Made by a program: the position numbers and the translations under genes. From positions 115,964 to 179,963 of the forward strand of contig JOGW01000015.1 in the NCBI GenBank assembly GCA_000721375.1: a stretch of DNA of 64,000 nt, in the 5' to 3' direction. Position 1 is the stretch's first letter. Each line of letters starts with the position of its first letter. Below, piece after piece: positions 15,981 to 23,675 of the stretch. The stretch is from Streptomyces sp. NRRL B-3428 (GTDB lineage Bacteria > Actinomycetota > Actinomycetes > Streptomycetales > Streptomycetaceae). Under the pieces are notes generated by a model, which had not been told where the DNA came from, did no database searches, and saw nothing but the letters and a program-made list of their open reading frames with translations.

Positions 15981-17027
15981 TTGGCCGCGCATCGCAAGCC
16001 CAAACCGCGTTCGCTCACCGGCATCACCAGCAACACCGCACGTACCGCACTGACCCTGGCCCTGGCCGGCGCCGCGTCCACCACCCTCTTCGAGGGATCG
16101 GGACAGGCGGAACCCCGGCTCACCCCGGCCCAGGTGAAGGCGAAGGTCGACAAGCTCTACCACGAGGCAGAGGTCGCCACCGAGAAGTACAACGGAGCGC
16201 GCGAGCAGGCCAGGAAGGCCCGCGGCGAGCTCGACGAGCTGCAGGACGAGGCCGCCCGCAAGGCCGAGAAGCTCGATCAGGCGCGTACGGCGCTGGGGCA
16301 TGCGGCGACCGAGCAGTACCGTTCCGGCGGTATCGATCCCACCATGCAGCTGGCGCTGGCCTCCGATCCGGAGGAGTACCTGGACAGCGCCGCGCTCGCC
16401 GAGCAGACGGCGGGCCGGCAGGCCTCGGCGATCGAACGGGTACGGGAGGATCTCCGTGAGATCGGCCGGTTGCGGGATGCCGCGGCCGACCGCGTCGAGG
16501 AACTCCGCGAGCACCAGGCCACGTTGAAGCAGCGCAAGGCCGAGATCAACACCAAGCTGGACAAGGCGCGTGAGCTGCTCGCGACGCTCTCCCCCGCCCA
16601 GCAGGCCTCGTACACCGCCGGCGAGTCCGGCGACCGTGCCTCGCGCGAGATTCCCCGCGGCTCCCTCAAGGCGCCCAACGCCCGCGCCGCACAAGCTGTT
16701 TCCTTCGCGTACAGCGCGCTGGGCAGCCCCTACGTGTGGGGCGCGTCGGGCCCGAACGCCTTCGACTGCTCGGGCCTGACCCAGGCGGCGTACCGCTCGG
16801 CGGGCGTCTCTCTTCCGCGTACGACCTACACGCAGATCAACGCGGGCCAGCGGGTCTCACGGTCCGAACTCGCCCCGGGCGACCTGGTGTTCTTCTACTC
16901 CGGCATCAGCCATGTGGGGCTGTATGTGGGCAACGGCCAGATGATCCACGCCCCGAACCCGTCGGCGCCGGTGCGGCTGGCTCCGGTGGACTCGATGCCG
17001 TTCGCGGGGGGTACGCGGGTTTCGTGA
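15981..17027 (+). CDS. secreted NlpC/P60 peptidoglycan endopeptidase
   Basis: This 348-residue protein starts at TTG 15981 (AAGGAAG about 10 bases upstream), giving an N-terminus beginning MAAHRKP that parallels the MASHRKP of the 14072 protein. A signal peptide (about residues 1-45) leads into a coiled coil (about 50-215) and then an NlpC/P60 domain (about 230-348), with catalytic Cys in FDCSGL, His in ISHVGLYVG and MIHAPNPS. It is expected to cut peptidoglycan stem peptides. It is a close paralogue of the riboswitch-controlled enzyme, but lacks that enzyme's Glu/Ala-rich hinge and has a different leader, so the two are probably regulated separately. Confidence 0.92.
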   Translation: MAAHRKPKPRSLTGITSNTARTALTLALAGAASTTLFEGSGQAEPRLTPAQVKAKVDKLYHEAEVATEKYNGAREQARKARGELDELQDEAARKAEKLDQARTALGHAATEQYRSGGIDPTMQLALASDPEEYLDSAALAEQTAGRQASAIERVREDLREIGRLRDAAADRVEELREHQATLKQRKAEINTKLDKARELLATLSPAQQASYTAGESGDRASREIPRGSLKAPNARAAQAVSFAYSALGSPYVWGASGPNAFDCSGLTQAAYRSAGVSLPRTTYTQINAGQRVSRSELAPGDLVFFYSGISHVGLYVGNGQMIHAPNPSAPVRLAPVDSMPFAGGTRVS

Positions 17028-17064
17028 GCCCTCCCGAGACGGTCCCCGGAGCGGGAGGTCCGCC

Positions 17065-17445
17065 TCAGAAGGCCTCGGGTCCGAACCGTCCCCAGGCGAC
17101 GAAGGCAGCCACGACGAAGTACACGACATCCGCGACCATGAACTTGAACTCGCCGCGCCTGACCCGCACGACGGCGGCTCCGGTCATCAGCGCCATGATC
17201 CCTACGGCGGCGACGGGCACGAGCACGGGAGCGATGTCCGTGACAGCGGGCAGGATCAGCCCGAACGCGGCGAGCACCTCGATGGCGCCGATGGCCTTGA
17301 CGCCGCGCTCGGAAAAGTCCTCGACCCAGTGGGCACTGGCCCCGAAGTCGTAGAGCCGCTGCTTGGAGAGCACGACCTTGCCGGCGCCGCCGAGGAGGAA
17401 GGCGGTGGCGAGGATGGCGGCGGTGCTCCACAGGGCGACGTTCAT
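17065..17445 (-). CDS. DoxX-like membrane protein
   Basis: This 126-residue protein has four predicted membrane spans: ALWSTAAILATAFLLGGAG, IGAIEVLAAFGLILPAV, LVPVAAVGIMALMTGAAVV and ADVVYFVVAAFVAWG. The arrangement and the GAGKVVLSKQ loop after helix 1 are typical of DoxX/DoxX-like proteins. The ATG at 17445 was chosen because the earlier start would add an unrelated Arg-rich segment. DoxX proteins are linked to redox or thiol homeostasis in some actinobacteria, but the role here is not known. It is the last gene in the minus-strand direction after the toxin-immunity cluster, separated by 117 bases, and is probably not part of that cluster. Confidence 0.75.
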   Translation of the reverse strand: MNVALWSTAAILATAFLLGGAGKVVLSKQRLYDFGASAHWVEDFSERGVKAIGAIEVLAAFGLILPAVTDIAPVLVPVAAVGIMALMTGAAVVRVRRGEFKFMVADVVYFVVAAFVAWGRFGPEAF

Positions 17446-17526
17446 GGTGGCTCCCAGGTCGGTGGCGGGGTCTGCTGCCCTGGGGACGAGACGGCGCACG
17501 GCCCTGTGACATGGACGGCCGACATC

Positions 17527-17590
17527 GGCTCTTCCGGCTTCCTGTACGCGCGCCCCCGCGTCCTACGCGGGCTCTTCCGGCTTCCCGTAC
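17527..17590. repeat. 21-bp direct repeat flanking the CdiI-like gene stop codon
   Basis: GGCTCTTCCGGCTTCCTGTAC (17527-17547) and a copy differing by one base (17570-17590) lie 43 bases apart. The second is inside the 3' end of the coding region and the first is beyond the stop codon, so a 43-bp stop-containing segment appears duplicated. Confidence 0.8.
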
Positions 17591-18255
17591 TCCGCCCGGA
17601 ACCCACCACCCAGCTCCTCGGCCACCAGCGCCAGCCACCCGCTCGGCGCATACGGCTGTGGCGGGTCCACTTCCATGCCCAACTCCGCCACCGCGACGGC
17701 GTAATCGGCCTCCTCGACGTCGAGCGCCAGGAGCTCGTGCAGTTCGCCGGCGAGGCGGGCCACGAGCTGCGGGTCGGTGGAGTCGGCGTAGTCGCGTACT
17801 GCCGTCGCGTGGTCCGCGAACTCGTCCGGCATGTCCTGCGAGAACCAGCCACCGAGGAACTGGGCGAGTTCGGGGAAGCGGGCGTGCCATTCCCAGTGGG
17901 TGCGGGGAGCGCAGGGTTTGGGTGCCGCGCCGTCCTCGATGGACTGCCTCAGATGGTCCGCGATCACGAACAGCCAGTCCTGGACGGCGGATTCGGGCAG
18001 GCCGACATCGGGAATCGGGTAGAACTCGCCGAGGCTGAGGCGCAGGCGGCCCGGAGGATTGCGGGCGTACTCGCGGATCTGCTGCTCGGCGGTGGCCAGG
18101 GCCCAGGGGCGGGTGTGCCAGGTGTGGCGGAGGTAGGCCTGGAGGGCTTCGCTCGGTCTGTCCGGCTCGTCGTCGGCGGGCATGCCGAGGTAGGCGCTGA
18201 TCACCTGGTCCAACTCGCCGTAGCGGCGGTCGAATTCGAGGGGCTTCATGGGCAT
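17563..18255 (-). CDS. contact-dependent growth inhibition immunity-like protein (CdiI type)
   Basis: This 230-residue soluble acidic protein has no signal or membrane segment. Its second half (about residues 125-215) contains FPELAQFLGGWF, a stretch of acidic residues, AVRDYADST and LAGELHELLALD, followed by SGWLALVAEEL. That pattern matches the CdiI-type immunity family that neutralises RNase A-like CdiA-CT toxins. The N-terminal half (LEFDRRYGELDQVISAYLG, then HTWHTRPWALATAEQQ) is a separate helical domain. It lies 14 bases downstream of the orphan RNase A-like fragment, the usual toxin-then-immunity order. Immunity function is inferred from family and position. Its 3' end is duplicated past the stop codon. 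Confidence 0.78.
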   Translation of the reverse strand: MPMKPLEFDRRYGELDQVISAYLGMPADDEPDRPSEALQAYLRHTWHTRPWALATAEQQIREYARNPPGRLRLSLGEFYPIPDVGLPESAVQDWLFVIADHLRQSIEDGAAPKPCAPRTHWEWHARFPELAQFLGGWFSQDMPDEFADHATAVRDYADSTDPQLVARLAGELHELLALDVEEADYAVAVAELGMEVDPPQPYAPSGWLALVAEELGGGFRAEYGKPEEPA

Positions 18256-18269
18256 GAGTGCTCAGGCCT

Positions 18270-18575
18270 CTACAGGTAGATCGGGACGGTGGTGAGGACG
18301 ACGAAGCCGTACGGGCTGCTCGGCTCGCGCTTGAGGAGCACGCGGGCGGCACGGACGTCCACGGGGTCTCGGCCGGCGAGCAGCATCGCCTGCAGCAGTA
18401 CGCGGCCGACGGGCTCCTCCCGGGAGGGCCAGGCGGCCTCGATGGTGAGGCGGGGGCGGGTGCCCTGGGCGAGCCAGCGGTGGATCCGCTGCTCGTTGCG
18501 GGTCACGACCTGCTGGGTGGCCCAGTGGGCGGTGTCGCGGTCGGGATAGGTGGCGGATCTGGTCCGTACGCTCAT
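18270..18575 (-). CDS. orphan C-terminal fragment of a CdiA-CT RNase A-like toxin domain
   Basis: This 101-residue product aligns by eye with the second half of the bacterial RNase A-like CdiA-CT domain: SATYPDRDTAHWATQQVV, a RIHRWL helix, EPVGRVLL, then RVLLKR and the terminal strand FVVLTTVP. It lacks the upstream KHxGxTDxQxxxRL helix that carries the catalytic His and Arg, and it has Thr-Thr-Val where active members have Thr-Ser-Tyr. It is therefore unlikely to be an active ribonuclease alone. The ATG at 18575 is 4 bases after the stop of the upstream immunity candidate and it is followed by a CdiI-like gene. It looks like a displaced toxin tip of the kind that accumulates by recombination at CDI loci. 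Confidence 0.72.
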   Translation of the reverse strand: MSVRTRSATYPDRDTAHWATQQVVTRNEQRIHRWLAQGTRPRLTIEAAWPSREEPVGRVLLQAMLLAGRDPVDVRAARVLLKREPSSPYGFVVLTTVPIYL

Positions 18576-18579
18576 GCCC

Positions 18580-19242
18580 TCAGTGCTCCCTTCGCATATG
18601 GTCATCGATCCCTTGGAGCACCTCGCGCAGCGCGTCGTGGGTGACCCAGGGGAAGGCCCGGCCCACATTGGCGGCGAGAGCATCTGTTTCCGGGAAGAGC
18701 ACCAGAGCCGACTGGGCTTCGGAGGTGATACGCGGGAACACCTCGCTGCAGAAAGGGTGTTCCGCCTCGATGTACGCCTGAATCGATTCCGCAGGCGTCG
18801 CGTACTCACCTTCGTAAATCCAGTTCGGGCCGAATCCGGAAAGTTCCGGGAAACGGACCCTCGCCTCCCATTCCGCCAGCGGAAGTTCACCGAAGGTCGC
18901 GTCCTGGTCCTGTTCGGCCAGCCGGATCAGACCAGCCAGCGTGTGCAGGTACTCGCCGCCGGGGACACCTTCGCGCGCCTTGTCCAGACGTTCAAAGAAC
19001 GTACGAGGGAAGAATGCGGCGTCCGCCGTCTCGAGCAGATCCGCCGTGTGGTCGAGAAGTGCCGCGATGGACGGAACCGGAAACAGCCAGCTCGAAGCAC
19101 CCGAGGCACGCGCGGTCCGGACGAACCGCTTGAGTTCGTCGTCCAGGCCGACCGCGCCGTCCGACTCCTGACTGCGCAGGGCTGTCTCCACAGCGCGCCT
19201 TACCGGACCGTCGTTGAAAAGGCTGCCGGTGTGCGAGATCAC
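18580..19242 (-). CDS. probable immunity protein for the RNase A-like toxin
   Basis: This 220-residue soluble protein starts 36 bases after the toxin stop codon on the same strand. The C-terminal 100 residues (WEARVRFPELSGF, EGEYATPAESIQAYIEAE, FPETDALAANVG, then ALREVLQGIDDHMRR) follow the same pattern as the C-terminal domain of the 17563 CdiI-like protein, but are strongly diverged. The N-terminal half differs and is helical (DDELKRFVRTARASGASSWLF). Position directly after a polymorphic toxin and shared C-terminal pattern point to cognate immunity. The assignment is an inference; a specific family could not be confirmed without a profile search. Confidence 0.6.
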   Translation of the reverse strand: MISHTGSLFNDGPVRRAVETALRSQESDGAVGLDDELKRFVRTARASGASSWLFPVPSIAALLDHTADLLETADAAFFPRTFFERLDKAREGVPGGEYLHTLAGLIRLAEQDQDATFGELPLAEWEARVRFPELSGFGPNWIYEGEYATPAESIQAYIEAEHPFCSEVFPRITSEAQSALVLFPETDALAANVGRAFPWVTHDALREVLQGIDDHMRREH

Positions 19243-19278
19243 GTCGCCATCAGCTCCATGGAGAAAAGAGGGAGGGGG

Positions 19279-21009
19279 TCAGGGGGACACGGGGTAGGAC
19301 GTGATCACCACGAAGGGCGGGACGAGGCCCTTCCGGTACTGAAGGGCGACCTGCGTGGAATGCACCTCGCTCGCGGTCGCGCGCAAGCCATGCGCATCAT
19401 AGTCGGCACGTTCGACCGTACGGCCGCTGACCTCGGAGGTCGTGAGGGTCAGCGCCGGAGAGATCTTCGAATTGTTGGGATCCCAATTCGGATTGTTCCG
19501 CTCTCTGCGTTCCACTCCTTCGATCCACTTCTCGATACGGTCGGCATTGTCGATGTCATCGAGCGTGGCCTGGGTGAGCCGCTGCGCCGTATCCAGGTCT
19601 TTGTACGCCGATGCGGACGGCGCATTTCCCTGATCGCGCAGCCGCTGCGCCATCTGCTCGTCGGTGAGCCCGATGTGCTTGTCGACACCGTGGCTGTTGC
19701 CGATTCCTTCCTGGCCCGCCAGATCAAGCGGATAAAAGTGATTCTTCGGGTCCTCGCCAGGAACCGTGTACTTGTGCTCCGGCTTGAACTCGTTGAGCGC
19801 CCTGGCCCCGAACGCCTCGGCTCGCGCTTCCTCCGCCTGGAACGTGGGAGCGCTCCGGTGCGCCTCGTCCAGCGGTGCCATCAGCGCGTCCATCCGCGGC
19901 ACCAGCGCGTTGACCCGGGCGTTGTACGCGGTGACGATCGCGTTCAGTTTGGCTGTGTCGAGGTTGAGCACGATGCCGGCGCCGAGCTGACTCGCTCCCT
20001 TGGCGACGCCCTTCACCACACCCTTGATGAGCCCTTTGACATCGTCCATGCCCACGCCGTCCTTGAGGTTCACCTCGACCTTCGGAATGGCGTCACGGAT
20101 CGCTTCCTTGTACACCTCCCACACCTCGTGGTTGATGTAGACGGCGGCCTCTGCGAACTCGTACAGCAGGTCGGCGACCTTCGTCGCCGTGTCGAAGAGA
20201 ACGGTCATCACCGGGTGCGTGGCCGTCGGCGAACCGGCCGAGTCATGCTTCCACTCATAGCCCGCGGTGGATGTGCCCCATGCGGTCGTGCCCCACAGCG
20301 AGCTGCAGAACCGCCGCATCGCGTCATGCCACTCGCTGTTGCTCTGCTGAGTGATGCTGCTGACATTCCCGGTCAGACCGCTCTCCGCGATGGAGAGCGC
20401 CGACGTGGTCATCATCCAGGCCTGCGACAGCGAGTTGAGATAGTGCTGCTGCGGATACGGATAGACCTCGGCCACCTTCCCCATTCGGAAGGCGTGCTTG
20501 ACGATCGGGCGCAGCACGTCACGGATCATTTCCGGCACCCACTCGAGGACCGAGCGCAGGAAGTCGTCACCGCCGTCGTCGTCGCCCCATTTGAGGTTCG
20601 GTACGGAGCCGTAGTGTGGGGCCTTCTCGATCACTTGAGGCAGCGGCTGCGTGGTCGCCTTCGTCTTGCCCGTCGGGTCGTTGGCCGCCTCGGCCTTGGC
20701 GTAGTTGTTCGCCGTGGTGGTGAAGCCGACGGCCGCGCCGCCGATGCTGACGACGCCCTTCGCCCAGACCTCGAGGAAGCGGTTGCCCACCTTGACGTAG
20801 GAGGCGGCGAAAGCCTGCGGCGCGGTGCCGTAACCGCCCGCGTCCGGATACTCCTTCAGTTTCTCGAGGAGATCCTTGGCCCCTTTGTCCATGGGCGTCT
20901 GCTGCATCGCCACGCCACCGGAGACCCGGAACAGGTCCGACGGCTTGACGTCGATCGTGCCGCCCTGGCCCGGACTCTGCGGGCTGCCCGGATTGCCGGG
21001 TCCCGCCAT
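19279..21009 (-). CDS. ESX-associated polymorphic toxin with C-terminal RNase A-like CdiA-CT domain
   Basis: This 576-residue protein starts with a Gly/Pro-rich tail and then a helical N-terminal region without a signal peptide, as in type VII (WXG100/LXG-linked) effectors. A central hydrophobic segment DVKGLIKGVVKGVAKGASQL could be amphipathic. Residues about 430-576 match the CdiA-CT RNase A fold. The helix KHIGLTDEQMAQRL gives His445 and Arg456, and the terminal strand VVITSYP gives Thr570 and Tyr572. The His-Arg spacing of 11 and the Thr-x-Tyr motif equal those I recall for the active site of the Yersinia kristensenii CdiA toxin (H175, R186, T276, Y278). It should degrade RNA in target cells. 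The start overlaps the upstream WXG100 stop by one base (TGATG), indicating translational coupling. Confidence 0.82.
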   Translation of the reverse strand: MAGPGNPGSPQSPGQGGTIDVKPSDLFRVSGGVAMQQTPMDKGAKDLLEKLKEYPDAGGYGTAPQAFAASYVKVGNRFLEVWAKGVVSIGGAAVGFTTTANNYAKAEAANDPTGKTKATTQPLPQVIEKAPHYGSVPNLKWGDDDGGDDFLRSVLEWVPEMIRDVLRPIVKHAFRMGKVAEVYPYPQQHYLNSLSQAWMMTTSALSIAESGLTGNVSSITQQSNSEWHDAMRRFCSSLWGTTAWGTSTAGYEWKHDSAGSPTATHPVMTVLFDTATKVADLLYEFAEAAVYINHEVWEVYKEAIRDAIPKVEVNLKDGVGMDDVKGLIKGVVKGVAKGASQLGAGIVLNLDTAKLNAIVTAYNARVNALVPRMDALMAPLDEAHRSAPTFQAEEARAEAFGARALNEFKPEHKYTVPGEDPKNHFYPLDLAGQEGIGNSHGVDKHIGLTDEQMAQRLRDQGNAPSASAYKDLDTAQRLTQATLDDIDNADRIEKWIEGVERRERNNPNWDPNNSKISPALTLTTSEVSGRTVERADYDAHGLRATASEVHSTQVALQYRKGLVPPFVVITSYPVSP

Positions 21010-21311
21010 CAGGCCGCGCCCCAGCCCCGCAGTACGGCCTGGTGCGCCGCCGCGTAGTTGATGTGCCCCTTGGTCACGACCTCATGGAGCCACTTCTGTG
21101 CCGCCTTCAGGTCCGACGCCGAACGCTCCCACTTGTCCAGCTCGTCGATGAAGGTCTCGCGGGCCTCGCCCTCCCAGGTCAGGACGACTTTCTCGGCGCG
21201 GCCGTGCAGCAGGTCCAGCTGTTCGTTGAGGTTCTTGAGGATGCCCTCCAGATCTCCGGACAGCCGCTGCAGCGTCGCGAAATCGACGGTTATGTGTTCG
21301 TCGTCCGCCAT
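21009..21311 (-). CDS. WXG100-family (ESX) protein
   Basis: This 100-residue helical-hairpin protein has the Trp-x-Gly turn motif in LTWEGEARETF near residue 46, flanked by two amphipathic helices (FATLQRLSGDLEGILKNLNE and WERSASDLKAAQKWLHEVV). WXG100 proteins are small substrates or chaperone-like partners of type VII secretion and often pair with a toxin encoded just downstream. The ATG at 21311 follows GGGGAGAG. Its stop codon shares a base with the toxin start, so the two are translationally coupled. No EccC-type ATPase or other ESX machinery is in the window; secretion would use a system encoded elsewhere. Confidence 0.83.
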   Translation of the reverse strand: MADDEHITVDFATLQRLSGDLEGILKNLNEQLDLLHGRAEKVVLTWEGEARETFIDELDKWERSASDLKAAQKWLHEVVTKGHINYAAAHQAVLRGWGAA

Positions 21312-21333
21312 GTCTCTCCCCGTTCCGTCGTGC

Positions 21334-21738
21334 TCAGAGATCCGAAAGACCGCTGCGCGGGACGGCGGGGACCTCGGTGTTCGGCGTCGACAGCTCAGCC
21401 GCCTCCGCCTTGACATCCGTGTCCGCCTGGATCTGCCGCAGCCGCTCCATCACGTCCAGGTCCTGCTCCGAGAACCCGTCGCGGCTCAACCGGACAGCCT
21501 GCTCCAGGCGTTGGATCACCATCCGGATGCGTACGGCGTCCTGCGCCGCGCCCCTGTGCAGTTCCCGGTACGCCGTCGCCGCCGGACCGCGCCAGCCCGC
21601 CTCGATGCTGTCGACGATCTCGTCCATGCGTCTGACCTGCTTGTCGAGGTAGGTCTGCATGTCGTCGAGGTCGTCGGCGAGCTTGGTCAGCCGGTCGCTC
21701 GATGCGCGCAGGTTCGGCTGCACACCTTGGCCGCCCAT
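21334..21738 (-). CDS. WXG100-like protein with extended C-terminal tail
   Basis: This 134-residue product (ATG 21738, or GTG 21741) has a helix-turn-helix core with the motif AGWRGPAATAYRELH near residue 48, a Trp-x-Gly turn like that of ESX proteins. The preceding helix contains RASSDRLTKLADDLDDMQTY and the following one AQDAVRIRMVIQRLEQAVRL. The last 35 residues form an acidic, Pro-containing tail (AEAAELSTPNTEVPAVP). It is the first gene of the toxin cluster and probably forms a heterodimer with the 100-residue WXG100 protein 22 bases downstream. The ribosome-binding site (GGGGGAG) is unusually close to the start. Confidence 0.72.
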   Translation of the reverse strand: MGGQGVQPNLRASSDRLTKLADDLDDMQTYLDKQVRRMDEIVDSIEAGWRGPAATAYRELHRGAAQDAVRIRMVIQRLEQAVRLSRDGFSEQDLDVMERLRQIQADTDVKAEAAELSTPNTEVPAVPRSGLSDL

Positions 21739-21844
21739 CACTCCCCCATGATCATGGCACTCAACAACTGCCCCCCGTCACCCACTTGATCACACTAGCA
21801 ACGCGGTGTGACAAGCTCAGGGCGACCCCGATCGACCTGCTGTG

Positions 21845-22471
21845 ATGGACGCCACCATGCCGCTGCCTCCTCCGCCGCCACCCGCCCACATACGCACCTG
21901 GCCCAACCGCAACGCCCTGCTCGCCGACCGCGAGCAGGCGCTGGAGGAGTTGCGGAAGCGCACGCTCCACCCGGGGCGGCTCGCGCTGCTGTGGCTGACC
22001 GGGGTGTTGGCGCTCTTCGGGTGGGCGATGGTGTGCATGCCCCTCCTGATGGCCGCCGATGACGACGTGATGGCGTTCGTCGTCGGCCCTTTCTGCGCCC
22101 TGCTCGGCCTCGCCGCACTCGTACCCGCCGTGATCATCGTGGTCCGCGGCGCGCGCACCGACCGGCGCGTACGCGAACTGACCGAGCAATGGCTCGAGTT
22201 GGACGAGGACCGGGCGGTCGCGCGCCATCTGCGCGCACCCGGCCGCAGCCTCGCCTGGCTGCTGCTCTCGTTCGTGCCCTGCGTCGGTGGGCTGTGGACC
22301 GCCTTCGGCGGGACGTACGCCGCACACAATCCGTACGAGGCCGTGCTCGCGCTCGGGTCGGGGACGCTGCTGTGGCTGACCGGGCTGCTGGGCGCGGCCA
22401 GGGCCGTCGGCCACTACCAGTGGGCGCTCAGAGACCTGGGGAACTCACGTGCGAGCGCACCCGTTCTCTGA
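21845..22471 (+). CDS. membrane protein of unknown function
   Basis: This roughly 208-residue protein (ATG 21845 or GTG 21842) has a Pro-rich N-terminus (PLPPPPPPAH), a short helix LLADREQALEELRKRTL, and four hydrophobic segments in two pairs: LALLWLTGVLALFGWAMVCMP with FVVGPFCALLGLAALVPAVIIV, and LAWLLLSFVPCVGGLW with LGSGTLLWLTGLLGAARAV. A charged loop (RELTEQWLELDEDRAVARHL) joins them. I do not recognise a family. It is divergent from the WXG100/toxin cluster with about 100 bases between, so it may be a conserved flank rather than part of that system. Confidence 0.7.
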   Translation: MDATMPLPPPPPPAHIRTWPNRNALLADREQALEELRKRTLHPGRLALLWLTGVLALFGWAMVCMPLLMAADDDVMAFVVGPFCALLGLAALVPAVIIVVRGARTDRRVRELTEQWLELDEDRAVARHLRAPGRSLAWLLLSFVPCVGGLWTAFGGTYAAHNPYEAVLALGSGTLLWLTGLLGAARAVGHYQWALRDLGNSRASAPVL

Positions 22472-22515
22472 GTGAATCCGACAGCGGAAACACGTGGCGA
22501 AAGACGGGGACCCCA

Positions 22516-22881
22516 GTGGCACTGTTCGGCAATGCGCACACCATAGATCCGGGCAAGGCGGCGCAGGACTACGCGCGACTGCTCGGCCAGGGTGAACAGA
22601 TCTACGGTGCCTACCAGTTGATACGGGACGCCATCCTGCTGACCGACCGGCGGATGATCCTGATCGACAAGCAGGGGCTCACCGGCAAGAAGGTCGAGTA
22701 CCACTCGCTGCCGTACCGCAGCATCACGCACTTCGCCGTGGAGACGGCGGGCCACTTCGACCTGGACGCCGAGCTGAAGATCTGGGTGTCGGGCAGCGCG
22801 ACGCCGATCGAGAAGACCTTCACCAAGGGGGTCAACATCTATGAGGTGCAGGCGATCCTGACGCAGTTCGTGGCGCGGTAA
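22516..22881 (+). CDS. PH domain-containing protein (bacterial PH domain)
   Basis: This 121-residue soluble protein starts at GTG 22516 (ACGGGGA upstream). The sequence ALFGNAHTIDPGKAAQDYARLLGQGE, broken here only as a description of residues 2-27, leads into repeated beta strands (IRDAILLTDRRMILID, VEYHSLPYRSITHFAVETAG, AELKIWVSGS) and a C-terminal helix NIYEVQAILTQFV. That is the layout of the bacterial PH domain family. Members are widespread stress-related proteins of unknown biochemical role. It is 44 bases after the preceding membrane-protein gene and may be co-transcribed; a strong terminator follows. Confidence 0.8.
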   Translation: MALFGNAHTIDPGKAAQDYARLLGQGEQIYGAYQLIRDAILLTDRRMILIDKQGLTGKKVEYHSLPYRSITHFAVETAGHFDLDAELKIWVSGSATPIEKTFTKGVNIYEVQAILTQFVAR

Positions 22882-22911
22882 GAGGCGACGAAGCGGCAAG
22901 GGGCAACGAAG
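22876..22911. repeat. 18-bp tandem repeat spanning the PH-gene stop codon
   Basis: CGGTAAGAGGCGACGAAG (22876-22893, containing the TAA stop) is followed directly by a copy with three differences at 22894-22911. Confidence 0.82.
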
Positions 22912-22942
22912 AAGGGGCCGGTGCGCATGCACCGGCCCCTTC
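22911..22942. terminator. bidirectional terminator between the PH gene and the response-regulator gene
   Basis: A perfect 14-bp stem (GAAGGGGCCGGTGC at 22911-22924 with 22929-22942) closes over GCAT between two convergent genes. Confidence 0.88.
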
Positions 22943-22955
22943 TCCACCACAGCGC

Positions 22956-23675
22956 TCAGACCAACCGCCGAGCCGTCGCCCACCGAGTCAGCTCATGCCG
23001 GTTGGAGAGCTGCAGCTTCCGCAGCACCGCCGACACATGCGACTCCACCGTCTTCACCGAGATGAAGAGCTGCTTCGCGATCTCCTTGTACGCGTAGCCG
23101 CGCGCGATGAGGCGCAGGACCTCGCGCTCGCGCTGGGTGAGGCGGTCCAGGTCCTCGTCCACCGGCGGCGCGTCCGTCGAGGCGAAGGCGTCGAGGACGA
23201 AGCCGGCCAGGCGGGGCGAGAAGACCGCGTCGCCGTCCTGCACGCGGAAGACGGAGTCGACCAGGTCCGTGCCCGTGATCGTCTTCGTCACGTAGCCGCG
23301 GGCGCCGCCGCGGATCACGCCGATGACGTCCTCCGCCGCGTCCGACACCGACAGGGCCAGGAAGCGGACCGGGTCCTCGGCCGCCGACATCAACGAGGCG
23401 CAGCGGCGCAGGACTTCGACGCCGCCGCCGCCCGGCAGATGGACGTCGAGCAGGACCACCTCGGGGCGCGTCGCCGTGATCACGGTGACCGCCTGGTCGA
23501 CATCGGCCGCCTCGCCGACCACCTCGACGCCCGTCACATCCGTCCGGCCGATCTCGGCCTGCACACCGGTGCGGAACATCCGGTGGTCGTCGACGAGGAC
23601 GACGCGGACATGCCGAGCGCTGCCCTTGGTCTCGTCCGCGCCCAGGGTCTCCGGCTGCTCGTTCATGTCGCTCAT
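22956..23675 (-). CDS. LuxR-family two-component response regulator
   Basis: This 239-residue protein has a receiver domain (about residues 22-150) with the acidic pocket VDDH at 28-31, phospho-acceptor Asp77 in VVLLDVHLPG and Lys in YVTKTI. A C-terminal LuxR-type helix-turn-helix (about 170-235) follows, with LTQREREVLRLIARGYAYKEIA and VKTVESHVSAVLRKL. Its start codon overlaps the stop of the upstream histidine kinase gene (ATGA), so the pair is translationally coupled. Together with the PspC-domain kinase it should form an envelope-stress two-component system, with the divergent PspC membrane protein as a likely target. Confidence 0.93.
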   Translation of the reverse strand: MSDMNEQPETLGADETKGSARHVRVVLVDDHRMFRTGVQAEIGRTDVTGVEVVGEAADVDQAVTVITATRPEVVLLDVHLPGGGGVEVLRRCASLMSAAEDPVRFLALSVSDAAEDVIGVIRGGARGYVTKTITGTDLVDSVFRVQDGDAVFSPRLAGFVLDAFASTDAPPVDEDLDRLTQREREVLRLIARGYAYKEIAKQLFISVKTVESHVSAVLRKLQLSNRHELTRWATARRLV

